This document shows, piece by piece, positions 8,694 through 17,794 of a stretch of DNA of 64,000 bases (its first letter is position 1; each line of letters begins with the position of its first letter). Where the stretch lies: positions 744,001 to 808,000 of the forward strand of contig OZ244836.1 in assembly GCA_965220645.1 (NCBI GenBank), read 5' to 3'. Origin of the DNA: Aldehydirespirator sp965220645. Its GTDB lineage: Bacteria > Actinomycetota > Acidimicrobiia > Acidimicrobiales > Aldehydirespiratoraceae. The notes beneath the pieces were generated by a model. It was not told the DNA's origin, searched no databases, and worked only from the letters and a program-made list of their open reading frames with translations. The translations under genes were made by a program, and so were the position numbers.

Positions 8694-9860
8694 TCACCGC
8701 TCCGGCAGCGGCAACCGGATCCAAAGCGGCATGTGGTCGCTCACCTTGTGCTCGAACCTGGTCACGAAGTCCGCCCGTTCGCCGGCGTCGAGTTCCATGT
8801 AGGGGCGGCCCAGCAGCGCCTCGCTGAACAGGTTGCCGAACTCGAACACGCCGTAGTCGGGTCCTGTTGGCCTGGTTCCCATGTTCGCGTTGTCGGCGTG
8901 GGTCGGCAGGCGGGGATCGCGGCTGAACAGGCCGATCTGGTCGAAGGTCTCCGTCAGTCGGGCGTTGGTGCGGAAGACCTCCTGACGGTCCGGGTGGATG
9001 TCCAGGAACGGGAAGTTGACGTTGGCTCCCTGCAGTTTGAGGTTGAACGCCTTGATCCTTTCTTCTATCCGTGCCCGGTCGGTCTCGGGGTTGTCGTAGT
9101 CCAAGTTCAGGTCGCCCAGCAGGACGAAGTTGGGATAGTAGGCGCTCTTGTTGGCTCTCAGGCGGCTCATGAGCCAGTCAGTCAGCGCGTTGAACTCCTG
9201 TCGGCGGTCGCTGATGTAGTCCCCGAAGTACAGGTGAGCGTTGACCGCCATCAACTCGTAGGGCTCGGTGCCGGGATGCCCCGCGATGCGGAACGCCACG
9301 CAGAAGGGTTGGCGGATGAAGCTCAAGAAAACCGGCAGATTGAGCTTGGGTTTGGTCTTGCGGCGCCCGGCCTCGTAGTCCGCAAGCTTCTTGGCGTAGG
9401 GCTCCATGACAGCGGTGAAGGTCTCGTAGTCACCAGCGATGGAATCGATGACCTTGGAACGGTCATAGGTGACGTCGCTGGCCACCTCCATGCGCTGCAC
9501 CGTGTTCCAGCGGTAGATGAACCCCAGACGCTCCCCCACCCCGGCCTCGCCGGGGAACACCCCTGTCGCGTCGGAGGCCACCATGCCGAACTCCGGCCCG
9601 AGCAGGCCCATCAACCGCCGCAGGCCGCTGAGGTCGTCCATGACCTCCTGAACGGCCAGCAGATCAAAACTGCGACAGACCTCCGCCAAGAACTCCCACG
9701 TGTCGGCGCTGCGGCTGCGGGCCGACCCCAGCTTGCGGATATTGAACGAGCCAATGAGCACCGACCCATACTCTCTGCGCGGGAGTCCGTACCGCACCGG
9801 GTCCGCTGCCAGCGTCTCCCTGATCCGTCCCCACTCCGCCGACGTGAACTGTGTCGCCAT
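8694..9860 (-). CDS. Endonuclease/exonuclease/phosphatase (DNase I-fold) family protein
   Basis: 388 aa metal-dependent hydrolase of the EEP superfamily. Signature blocks occur in order: IGSFNIRKLG (Asn metal site), LLAVQEVMDD (catalytic Glu), AVNAHLYFGDY, LLGDLNLDYDN (Asp/Asn) and the closing SDHMPLW (Asp-His). Substrates in this family range from DNA to phosphoinositides, so the exact target cannot be read. The start is taken at the ATG at 9860 because GGAG lies eight bases upstream; a TTG at 9872 is the alternative. No signal peptide is present. It stands alone, about 210 bp from the DUF4238-like gene on the same strand, and could be cotranscribed with it. Confidence 0.85.
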   Translation of the reverse strand: MATQFTSAEWGRIRETLAADPVRYGLPRREYGSVLIGSFNIRKLGSARSRSADTWEFLAEVCRSFDLLAVQEVMDDLSGLRRLMGLLGPEFGMVASDATGVFPGEAGVGERLGFIYRWNTVQRMEVASDVTYDRSKVIDSIAGDYETFTAVMEPYAKKLADYEAGRRKTKPKLNLPVFLSFIRQPFCVAFRIAGHPGTEPYELMAVNAHLYFGDYISDRRQEFNALTDWLMSRLRANKSAYYPNFVLLGDLNLDYDNPETDRARIEERIKAFNLKLQGANVNFPFLDIHPDRQEVFRTNARLTETFDQIGLFSRDPRLPTHADNANMGTRPTGPDYGVFEFGNLFSEALLGRPYMELDAGERADFVTRFEHKVSDHMPLWIRLPLPER

Positions 9861-10969
9861 CTCACACTCCAATCGCCGCCGAAGCGCCGACGCCTGCCCC
9901 CGTCAATACCGCATTGTAGCCGCCTCCAAGATCACGACGATTCCCCACCGAAGTCGACGGGGGACGACGGCGCCGGATCAACTGCGGCAAACCTGAAACG
10001 GCAGCCTCGACACCATCTGCCGGACCACGACCGGAGACCCAACGGGATCGATGGCCGGCCCAAGACGGCGCCGGGACGCCCCCGAGGGAACGGCGACCGG
10101 CATTGATGATCGGGACGAACCCCACGATGGGACGCCCGCACCAGCGCCGCCTCCCAATCATTCCACCCCGAATCAAAGACAATGACCTACCACCGCGACG
10201 CAACTGCGTTCGCGAGCGTTCCTCTGCGTTCGTGTGCGTTCGCCCCTCGACACCCCGGAGATCCCTCGAGCGCCGAAACCGACCAAACCTCCGTACGAAA
10301 CATATCGACATGCACCGTCGTCGCAGCAGCGTTCGCGAGCGTTCGTGTGCGTTCCTCGGGCCGCCGCCGACACCAAATCGCGGTGCTGCGACCCGTCATC
10401 TTGGTTGCCTACGCAACCCTGTGACCTGGGTGGGCTCTTTAGTGCAAACGTGTGGTGGCCAAACCGCCCCCGAACGCCCACCGCGAACGCTCTACGAACG
10501 CAGTTCCTGTCCAAACCACTCCAAGCCCTCGATCACGTCAACCGGACGCCATTTTCCTCTCCCGAACCTGGCAGCAACCAACTAACCGAACGCACTTCCA
10601 AGAACCGAACGCAACCTCTGACCCCGCACCCGATCGCCCACCAGCCGCCCTCGGTCCAATTCGAGTCTTCGCAGCGCGCTGGAGTTGACCCGCTCCGCCT
10701 TCGCGGGCACGGTCTCGGCGGTCGCCCCCAAGAGGCCGTGCGTAAGCTGGCTGCCACTCCGCGATGAAGCGCTGCCAACAGCGGGAGCGCGAAGACTCCC
10801 CACTTCTCGACTCATGGACGACGAGGCTGGCTCAACGCCCAGGAGCGCACCGGCCGGTCGGTACCTGGATCCCTACGCTTGTTCACCCTCCCTCCGCCGT
10901 CGGCGGTGATTGGAACTGGGCGGCGCTACGCGTGTCGCGGAAGCAGGAGGTCGCGCTGTTCGGGTGTCA
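9861..10969. other. 1.1-kb stretch without a supportable gene
   Basis: Open frames here do not keep a coding pattern and overlap each other in all frames. The main structure is the phased repeat array described separately (10206-10354), together with scattered GAACGC hexamers to its right. I see no promoter or RNA gene I can name. Confidence 0.5.
10206..10354. repeat. Two arrays of 10-bp-phased GCGTTC repeats
   Basis: GCGTTC starts at 10206, 10216, 10226 and 10236, exactly 10 bp apart, and again at 10329, 10339 and 10349, also 10 bp apart. The first two units of both arrays share GCGTTCGCGAGCGTTC. To the right the reverse complement GAACGC occurs at 10472, 10485, 10496, 10588 and 10607 with irregular spacing. 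One-turn phasing fits iteron-like or cooperative protein-binding sites, though a decayed coding repeat is possible. Confidence 0.6.
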
Positions 10970-13138
10970 TCAGCTGAGTGGTTCGCCGGTTGTGGCTCGG
11001 CAGATGTTGTCGAAGTAGCCGCTGTCACGGTCACCGCAGGCGACCCAGCCGCCGTCGTATTCGCCGTCAGCGAACTCGGCCTCGGTGGGGCAGCGGGTCC
11101 CTGATTGGCCGCATCGCTGCCAGATGCGCTCATAGAGTTCGGGTGCCTGGGTGGCGTGGCCCTGCTTGCACACTGCCGAGTCGTCCCACTCACGCAGTCG
11201 GCGGGCTGACTCGGCTCTGGTGGGGTTGTCCTGCCAGAAGCGCGGATCGTAGCGGGGGTGCCCCGGCGTTGTGATGTAGACACATGCGTGGGTGACGGCG
11301 TAGTGCCACACGCCGTCGGGCGAGAATGACATCCGGCCCACCCACACGGGCTCGCCGAAGACCTTGCCCGGCGAGTAGCCGGTGATGGTGCGCCGTCCGT
11401 CGGGATATTCGCAGTAGCCGCCGTCGGGGGGCGCGACATTGGTGGGCACGGCCACGCCGTCGACGATGATGTGGGCGTGGTGGTGGGTGTGGGGCTCTAG
11501 CCCGCCGCGGTGGTAGTGCAGTGTGTCGGTCAGGAATGGGTGCCTGTGCATCCCCTCGTGGCAGTTGTCGGGGGTGGTGCACACTTCTGGGGTGGGGAGG
11601 AGGTCGTCGCAGCTCCCGTGCTGGGGCCGGGAGACCTCAACGAAAGGAGCCCATTCCAGCGGTGGGTCTAGCGGCGGGTGCTGCTGCGGGTATTGGGCGG
11701 CGGCCTCTGCAGCCCACCAGCGGGCCTCTGCGGAGGCGTAGGCGCGCCGCATCCAGACTTGGGTTTGGGCGTTGGCCGACAGCTCCAGAATGTTGCCGGG
11801 CTGGTCGTGGCTGTCGATCTCATGAGCGAATCTCGCGATCAGCGCAGCAGCGCAGCCCGGACCTGAGCGCAACGGCGAGTTGTGCGCCGGGCTGGCGGCC
11901 TCCAGCAGCCTGGCGTAGGTGACGAGCCGACCGGAGGCTTCATCCGCGCCGGCGCGCTCTGCGATCTGTTTGCACCACTCGGGGCCGTGCCAGCCGCCGG
12001 GAGCGATCCTGTAGTCGCGGACATGGGCCCACTCGTGGACGACGGTTGCTACATGTTGTAGCCACCATGTGGTGTTCTCCATGTCCGCGATGTTGATGCC
12101 AGTCGGGTAGGCGCACGCCGCCGCGTAGGCGCCGCACGCCGCCGCGACGGCGGTGATCGTGACGATGCTGGCTGCGGTGGCGGGGTCCTCACCAGCCAGA
12201 CGCACCAGGGTGTTCGCGATGAGCTCGCGGGCCGGGCCCGGCAAAGCGTCCAGCCCGTCGCTGGCGCTAGGCACGCCGCCCGCAAGGCGGTGCGGCACAT
12301 AGTTCGGCAGAGCCATCGCCAGACGGGTCCTCATTTCATCCGCGGTGAGCCCCTCCGGCGTGGGCTCCAAGTCGAACAGGTGGCTCCACCACTGGGGGCA
12401 GCCGGCCTCGGGGGGATCATGGGGCCGCTCCGGCGTCCAGCCCGAGCAGTGAGAAGGCAGCGACCAACTGAATGCCGGCGGCAAGGGAACATCGCCCAGC
12501 GCCCGGGCCAGCAACGTCGCCATCTGAGCCCGCGTCACCGGCTCGTCGGGGCAGAAGCTCAACGGCTCAACCTTGCAGCCGGCGGTGACGCCGGCCGCGG
12601 CTAAAGCGTCGATGCTGGCCTCATGAGTACTGCCCCTCGTGTCAGCGAACCCCGCCGAAGGAGCGGCCTCTAGGTCGAAGGCCCGAACCAGGAACGTCGC
12701 CATCTGAGCACGTGTCACCGGCTCGTCGGGGCAGAACCTCAACGGCTCGGCCTGACAGCCCACGGTGATCTCCAGTCCTGCGAGCCGTTCGACGTAGGGC
12801 ATCCACCACTCATCGGGATCCACGTCAGCGAACCTCGACTCGCTGACCGCAGCCGGCTCGTCACCGTCGAGGGCTCGCACCAGCCAAACCGCCGTCGCCG
12901 AACGCTTGATTGCTAGGCCCGGACAGAACATCCCCTCGGCGCACTCGGTGCCCGCGATCACCCCCCGAGCGTCGAGCGCGTCGATGCCCGGCTTGTGCAC
13001 CCCGCCCGTCACATCAACAAAGCCGTCCTGCTGAGCGGCCGCACTGGGAACCCACCCCGTTGCCACAGCCGCCGCGACCAAGAGCGCGACCGCGGCCACC
13101 CTCCTCCGAACCTTCAAACGAATGACTGACGCTCCCAT
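10970..13138 (-). CDS. Secreted SLH-triplet protein with SprT-like HEXXH zinc motif
   Basis: 722 aa. A signal peptide (KVRRRVAAVALLVAAAVATG, ending SAAAQ) is followed by three S-layer-homology repeats within residues 35-230, each ending in a form like FCPDEPVTRAQMATFLVRA. This predicts secretion and binding to the cell-wall surface. The middle region has HEWAH near residue 370, an HEXXH zinc site, followed 15 residues later by WHGPEW, which resembles the third-ligand segment of SprT-type zincins. A His-rich stretch lies further on (HRGGLEPHTHHHAH). ATG at 13138 is used as the start; GTG at 13126+24=13150 is possible. The SLH family is clear. Protease activity is an inference from the motif. 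Paralogous SLH N-termini occur at 47453 and 60301. Confidence 0.85.
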   Translation of the reverse strand: MGASVIRLKVRRRVAAVALLVAAAVATGWVPSAAAQQDGFVDVTGGVHKPGIDALDARGVIAGTECAEGMFCPGLAIKRSATAVWLVRALDGDEPAAVSESRFADVDPDEWWMPYVERLAGLEITVGCQAEPLRFCPDEPVTRAQMATFLVRAFDLEAAPSAGFADTRGSTHEASIDALAAAGVTAGCKVEPLSFCPDEPVTRAQMATLLARALGDVPLPPAFSWSLPSHCSGWTPERPHDPPEAGCPQWWSHLFDLEPTPEGLTADEMRTRLAMALPNYVPHRLAGGVPSASDGLDALPGPARELIANTLVRLAGEDPATAASIVTITAVAAACGAYAAACAYPTGINIADMENTTWWLQHVATVVHEWAHVRDYRIAPGGWHGPEWCKQIAERAGADEASGRLVTYARLLEAASPAHNSPLRSGPGCAAALIARFAHEIDSHDQPGNILELSANAQTQVWMRRAYASAEARWWAAEAAAQYPQQHPPLDPPLEWAPFVEVSRPQHGSCDDLLPTPEVCTTPDNCHEGMHRHPFLTDTLHYHRGGLEPHTHHHAHIIVDGVAVPTNVAPPDGGYCEYPDGRRTITGYSPGKVFGEPVWVGRMSFSPDGVWHYAVTHACVYITTPGHPRYDPRFWQDNPTRAESARRLREWDDSAVCKQGHATQAPELYERIWQRCGQSGTRCPTEAEFADGEYDGGWVACGDRDSGYFDNICRATTGEPLS

Positions 13139-13356
13139 TTGCAGGTCCACCGATCAGGTGAGGCAACCTAGGCGCCTTGTCGCTGCTACCGAACCCATGC
13201 GCTGCGACCACACCGGCGGGTTCGGTTCCCGAAGGTCTTGACAGCTACGCGAAGTCCCAGGTCCGGTACTTGTCGCGTAGCGCTGAATCACATCAGACGT
13301 GCGTGGGGTTCGACAGGTGAGCGTACGTTCACCGGTGTTCTTGGGCCGTCGAACGC

Positions 13357-13932
13357 TCATGTCGTCGCTTCACCCTTCACTCGATCCCTGCCAGCCTGCG
13401 AGATCTCCCAGACGCCGTGTGGAGAGTCTCGCAGCATCTGCCCCTTCTCAACGAGCCCATGCCGAGCGAACTGAGTTCTGTTCCTCCAGCGGATGACACC
13501 CTTGCCGGATGTCTTGTCACGGTCGATATCGGTGAACTGTGTTTCGAGCCTCGCGCCCACGCGATCGATGACAACCGACGACGGAGCCGATCCGCCCAAC
13601 TCGATAAGCGACTCGAGTACGGGCATCTCGTAGGCAGCCTGCGGCAGCAGCGACCCGCGGCGTGCACGCCCCACCTTCTCAAGTCTGGCCTCTCGTCGAT
13701 TCACTGAATCTTGATCGTGCCGCGCACTCGGTCTGGACTCGACCGCCAGGCCTCCGGCAGCGCCAGACCTAGGCCTTGCCGGCGGTCTTGAGGTGGCCTT
13801 GGCGCCGGGCTCGTTCCCGGCGATGCCCAGCACGCGACGCAAGACTGAGTTGGCGTCATCCACAAGCGGCTCGGCGAGGCTCTGCAGTTTCTCGAACACC
13901 TCTTTGTCAACCTCGATTCGCTTCATTCTCAT
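13357..13932 (-). CDS. Mrr_N winged-helix protein with SeqA/RHH-like N-terminus
   Basis: 191 aa. The N-terminus (MKRIEVDKEVFEKLQSLAEP, then NSVLRRVLGI) matches the small ribbon-helix-helix/SeqA-like domain often fused to restriction-associated proteins. The C-terminal half (MPVLESLIELGGSAPSSVVI ... NRTQFARHGLVEKG ... HGVWEISQAGRD) matches the Mrr N-terminal winged helix that reads DNA in restriction systems. No Mrr nuclease domain follows, so this is either a stand-alone DNA-binding or regulatory protein or the remnant of a modification-dependent system. The start at 13932 is chosen because AAGGGAG lies about nine bases upstream; longer frames lack a site. A flanking Eco57I-like or nuclease partner is not visible. 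Confidence 0.75.
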   Translation of the reverse strand: MRMKRIEVDKEVFEKLQSLAEPLVDDANSVLRRVLGIAGNEPGAKATSRPPARPRSGAAGGLAVESRPSARHDQDSVNRREARLEKVGRARRGSLLPQAAYEMPVLESLIELGGSAPSSVVIDRVGARLETQFTDIDRDKTSGKGVIRWRNRTQFARHGLVEKGQMLRDSPHGVWEISQAGRDRVKGEATT

Positions 13933-14097
13933 GGAACTGGCTCCCTTCTGCACTCTGGATATGTGGCCTAGAAGCCAGAATAGTGGATGGCAAAGATTAT
14001 TGCAATAGTGATTCAAATATTCTCGCTCGGGCTCGCCTCGGGCACGATCCTGCTCCTCGCGTAACGCGTCAGAAGGCACTGCCTCAAAGACTGAACG

Positions 14098-14340
14098 TCA
14101 GAACGCTGGGGCAGGGTCTTGTGGAAGGTTCATGATTCCCTGTGGGTCCAGCGTGTCCTTGATCGCTCGCACCGGCGTCGCTTCTGCTGGCATTCCAGTT
14201 CGTAGAGCAGCATCTTGGTGCGAAGTTCCAGCGCGGCCAACTCGGCGCGTCTGTGTTCGGCGGCGTCATGGGCTGTACGGGCTTGGTGGTGCTCCCGGAC
14301 GAAGCGGCGCTGCCCTGTCTGCTGTCCACAGCCGCGTCCA
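14098..14340 (-). pseudogene. Fused relics: MerR-like C-terminus and FAD-linked oxidase tail
   Basis: On the minus strand one frame reads like the coiled C-terminus of a MerR regulator (VREHHQARTAHDAAEHRRAE, ELRTKMLLYELE). Another frame takes over around 14185 and ends at 14098 with VRAIKDTLDPQGIMNLP, the standard last segment of FAD-linked oxidases of the GlcD / alkyl-DHAP-synthase type. Neither has a complete domain. This is a scrap of two unrelated genes joined together. Confidence 0.5.
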
Positions 14341-14567
14341 GGATTCCCCGCGAATCCCGGCTGAGCACTTGAGATTCACCGGCTTCATCATCGCGCGCGA
14401 CCTTGACCCCGATGACGTCGAGCGATCCAGCGATCCAGCGATCCAGCGCCGATCTAGCGCCGATCTAGCCGCCAATCGCGATTCAACCTGCCAAATGGGG
14501 TCGCGCAGCGCCGTACCCTGTCGTGTCCACCTTGACCGGCCCTGCGAACATCTACGGTTGCCTCCGG

Positions 14568-14609
14568 CTGTCAAGTCCCGGTACCCGTGTTACGAGTTGG
14601 CTCCGGCTC
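14568..14609. mobile_element. Solo end of an IS481-type element
   Basis: The stretch starts CTGTCAAGTCCCGGTACCCG, continues GTGTTAC and then TTGGCTCCGG. It matches the left end of the IS481 element at 30081 almost base for base over about 40 bp. No transposase sequence is attached, so this is a relic of a deleted copy. Confidence 0.75.
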
Positions 14610-14709
14610 GGAGTCGCGTTGTAATGTCATACGTCATAACTAGCTGCACAGCGATCAACATATTCCGAGTTCAAGTGCCACATTTCCAAATGATATTGGC
14701 GGAGCGGTG

Positions 14710-16045
14710 AGCGCCGTCGGCGCGCTGGCGGTGGCTTAGGGCGCAACGGCGACCTTACACCCTGGTGCTGGACAGCCGGCCCACCGCGGACGTGACCATC
14801 TCCGCCGGCACCAGCGACGCGGGCGCGGCCACGGTGTCCCCGGCGTCGCACACCTTCACGCCGTCGGCGTGGAGCACCCCCGCTGACCCTCACGGTGAGT
14901 CGGGTCGCCGACGCCGAGACCGACGACGAGACGGTGACCGTCAGCCACAGCGTGACCAGCGCCGACGCCGGCTACGCCGCCGCGCTGGCGAACACGGTGA
15001 GGGTCCAGGTGTCCGACACCACGCCGCCCCCGCAACAGCAGCAGCAGAACCCGCTCGGCCAGCTGATCGCGCAGATCCACGAGTGGCGTAACGACGCGCG
15101 CTACGTGAGCGACAAGCGCCACACCGACCGCTGGGACCGGGTGCTCTTGTCCCTGGGCGAGTCGGTGTCCGACAGCTCGCTGATGGCGATGACGGCCACC
15201 GAAGCGCAGGGCTACGCCGACTGCGGCTGGAGCCGCTGGATGGACGTGGCCGCCGCGCTGAGCGCGCTGGAGTCAGCCGCCCAACAGGACCCGACACCGG
15301 ACCCGGCGCCCGTTCAGCAGCGACCGCCGGCCGACCGGGCGCCGACCGTGGCCTCGGCGCTGGCCGACGCCGCCATCGTCAACGAGAGCGGAACCCGCAC
15401 GGCGTCCCTGGCCGGGGTGTTCAACGACGCCGACTCAGACGCGCTGACCGTCACCGCCGCATCCTCCGATGAGGCCGTGGCCACGGTGTCTGTGGTGTCG
15501 GACTCGTCCACGTTGACGGTGAGCGCCCGGGCACGGGGAACGGCCAGCATCACGGTGACCGCCAGCGACGGCAACGGCGCCACGGTGTCTGACGCCTTCT
15601 CGGTGACGGTCAAGGCCGCGCCGGTGGTGGCCTCTGCCATCGGCGACGTATCCGGTCTGGAGGCCGGAACCACGCAGCAAATCTCCCTGGCCGGCGTGTT
15701 CAGCGACGCCGACGGCGACGCACTCACGGTCACCGCGTCCCCGGGCGAGGAGGCGGTGGTCACGGCCTCGGTCGCCTCGGACTCGTCGAGCCTTACCGGC
15801 GCGGCAGCGAGCACGGCCACGATCACCGTGGCCGCCGCAGACGCCGACGCAACCGGGTGCCCACCGAATTCGCCGTCACCGTCGAGGGGGCCAGCGACAG
15901 TTCGGGGATCGTCGGCCGCTACGACACTGACGGCGACGGCTGGATCAACCTCACCGAATACCGTCGAGCGCAACGCGACTACAACACCGGCGAGATCAGC
16001 GTGGACGACCTGTGGGAGGTCCTGGAGGCCGTCTGCGGCTCCTGA
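14710..16045 (+). pseudogene. Decayed secreted repeat protein with EF-hand/dockerin-like end
   Basis: The coding signal changes frame twice. From about 14750 one frame gives an Ig/cadherin-like repeat (YTLVLDSRPTADVTISAG, SPASHTFTPSAWSTP). At about 14878 it jumps to the frame with DDETVTVSHSVTSADAGY, a helical linker (LIAQIHEWRNDARYVSDKRH) and two further repeats rich in VFNDADSDALTVTA. At about 15855 a third frame carries an EF-hand-like loop (YDTDGDGWINLTEYRRA) and ends at 16045. The 5' end and signal peptide are missing. The relatives I know with this layout are large surface proteins. At least two frameshifts make it a pseudogene. Confidence 0.7.
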
Positions 16046-16085
16046 GCGAACTCGTTACGGCCCTCTCATGGGCCCGGTACCGCCG

Positions 16086-16262
16086 GTGAGCACGGACAAA
16101 GCGAAAGACACGGGCACCCAGCTGCGGGTCCGGCTCAAGCCGCACCCGGTCCGGGCCTTTCCTCAAGGAGCGGGACATCTTCCAGAACGAACTGGCGCGC
16201 CTGGTCGGGATCTCCTCGGGCTACCTCTCCCAGCTGATGAGCGGCGGCTCGACCGCGACAAG
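16086..16262 (+). pseudogene. Truncated XRE-type helix-turn-helix gene
   Basis: A GTG at 16086 opens MSTDKAKDTGTQLRVRLKPH. One extra base near 16157 (CCTTTCCTC) shifts the frame, after which FLKERDIFQNELARLVGISS and GYLSQLMSGG form a clear XRE helix-turn-helix. Homology stops at about 16262, where the next fragment begins. It is both frameshifted and 3'-truncated. Confidence 0.7.
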
Positions 16263-16512
16263 GCCAAGAAACGCAGTGCCTGCGTCGGTGCGGTATAGGC
16301 GCTTGTCGTGAGTACATTGCATCAGTCCGGCGGACTGCAGCCAGCCGCGCCGTGTGTTGATCTGTTGATTGCTCTCCCAAGGCATGCGGTACTGCTCGCA
16401 GGCGTTGTGTCGAAGCTCGGGAACCGTCGTCGGATCGCCAAGAAGTGCCAACATCTCGCCGATGAACTGCGCCTTGCGATGCAGATGTGCTACGAGACCC
16501 GCGTCATTGAGG
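16221..16512 (-). pseudogene. 3' fragment of an unidentified gene cut by IS3 copy B
   Basis: A minus-strand frame runs out of the IS end and ends near 16221. Its core (AQFIGEMLALLGDPTTVPEL, INTRRGWLQSAGLMQ, YRTDAGTAFLGLV) reads like a winged-helix C-terminus such as those closing some restriction-related proteins. No start exists outside the IS. The exact family is not recognised. Confidence 0.5.
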
Positions 16513-16567
16513 TGGGTCCCTGATTTGAGTCCGCGTGTTGTGGGTCTGAGTCCCCCAGGATGGGAGG

Positions 16568-16855
16568 ATGACCACAATGAAGAGGAACAGGCACACCCCC
16601 GAGCAGGCGGTCCGCAAGGTCCGTGAGGGCGAGCGGATGCTCAGCTCGGGCAGTGACCTCACCGAGGTTCTGCGCCATCTGGAGATCACCGAGTCGACCT
16701 GGCATCGCTGGCGCCGTGCCTATGCGGGGATGAGCCCGGGCCACGCGAAGCGCCTCAAGGAGCTGGAGGTCGAGAACGGCCGGTTGAAGAAGCTTCTTGC
16801 GGAGGCCGAGCTGGACAAGGCGATGCTCAAGGAGCTGGCCGAGGGAAAATGGTGA
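16568..16855 (+). CDS. IS3-family transposase OrfA, copy B
   Basis: 95 aa, identical to OrfA of copy A: a helix-turn-helix followed by a zipper-like helix. It ends at TGA 16853-16855. The heptamer GGGAAAA at 16843-16849 lies in the phase G GGA AAA, a standard -1 slippage site, directly before the overlap with orfB. Confidence 0.92.
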   Translation: MTTMKRNRHTPEQAVRKVREGERMLSSGSDLTEVLRHLEITESTWHRWRRAYAGMSPGHAKRLKELEVENGRLKKLLAEAELDKAMLKELAEGKW

Positions 16856-17706
16856 CCCCGGACCGTCGGCGGATCGCGGTGGAGCGCGTCCAGGTGCGGT
16901 TCGGGGTCTCTGAGCGCCGGGCGTGTCGTGTGGTGGGCCAACACCGCTCCACCCAGCGCCGCCCCAAAGCGCGCCCCGATGACGCTGAGGGGCGCCTGCG
17001 TGAACATCTGCGGGACTTCGCTAGATGCCATCCCCGCCTCGGGTGGCGCAAGGCGCATGCGGTGGCGCACCGCGAGGGACTGGTGACCAACCCCAAGCGC
17101 ACACGGCGCATCTGGCGAGACGAGCGCCTGCAACGCCCACCGCAGCGCAAAGCCAAGCGGCGCCGGCTCACAGACGGCACCGCCGCTCGGCTGCGAGCTG
17201 CAGCCCCCAACGACGTGTGGGCCCTGGACTTCCAGTTCGACGAGACCTCCGACCTGCGCCGCATCAAGCTGCTCAACATCGTCGACGAGTTCACCAGAGA
17301 GGCCCTCTGCGTTGACGCCGCCCACAGCATCAACGCCGACAGCGTCGTCGACGCCGTCGAGCGCCTCGTGCACCGGCGCGGGGCCCCCGCTCACCTGCGC
17401 ATGGACAACGGCCCCGAACTCGTCTCAGCCGCGCTACGCGACTGGTGCAGAATCTGGGGCACCCACACCGCCTACATCGAGCCAGGCTCGCCCTGGGAGA
17501 ACCCCTACATCGAGTCCTTCAACGGACGCCTCCGAGACGAATGCCTCAACACAGAAGACTTCGCCGACCTCCTCGAAGCCCAAGTCGTGCTCGAGGACTG
17601 GAGAACCGAGTACAACACCTACCGGCCACACCAATCCCTCGCCGGGCTCACCCCCGCCGCCTACGCTGACCACTGGACCCAACAACACCAACCAACACAC
17701 CCATAA
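16849..17706 (+). CDS. IS3-family transposase OrfB, copy B
   Basis: 285 aa, with the DDE residues in WALDFQF, RMDNGPEL and ESFNGRLRDECLN intact. The ATG at 16849 lies within the slippery region, 7 bases before the OrfA stop is complete, so it can be made either by -1 frameshifting as OrfAB or by re-initiation. It differs from copy A at three residues only, which implies very recent spread or gene conversion between the two copies. Confidence 0.93.
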   Translation: MVTPDRRRIAVERVQVRFGVSERRACRVVGQHRSTQRRPKARPDDAEGRLREHLRDFARCHPRLGWRKAHAVAHREGLVTNPKRTRRIWRDERLQRPPQRKAKRRRLTDGTAARLRAAAPNDVWALDFQFDETSDLRRIKLLNIVDEFTREALCVDAAHSINADSVVDAVERLVHRRGAPAHLRMDNGPELVSAALRDWCRIWGTHTAYIEPGSPWENPYIESFNGRLRDECLNTEDFADLLEAQVVLEDWRTEYNTYRPHQSLAGLTPAAYADHWTQQHQPTHP

Positions 17707-17794
17707 CACCCGGACTCACAACCGGGTCCCCCTCAGGGGGAACGCCCACTCTGCGAACGGGCCGACGGATGGCATGGCGACCTCGCACAGCACG

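Larger units (their letters stand above)
16513..17734 (+). mobile_element. IS3-family element, copy B (1222 bp)
   Basis: Same length and ends as copy A, but in the plus orientation. It is flanked by AGG at 16510-16512 and AGG at 17735-17737, a 3-bp target duplication, so this copy inserted by transposition at this site. Both reading frames are intact. Confidence 0.92.

Noticed and set aside
8661..10106. 481-codon plus-strand frame
   Set aside because: Antisense of the DNase I-fold gene; no domain recognisable.
10206..10354. CRISPR array
   Set aside because: Units are only 10 bp with no spacers and no cas genes nearby.
3414..17734. Composite transposon bounded by the two IS3 copies
   Set aside because: Only copy B has a local target duplication, there is no matching duplication outside the pair, and the cargo is mostly relics; independent insertions or rearrangement explain it better.
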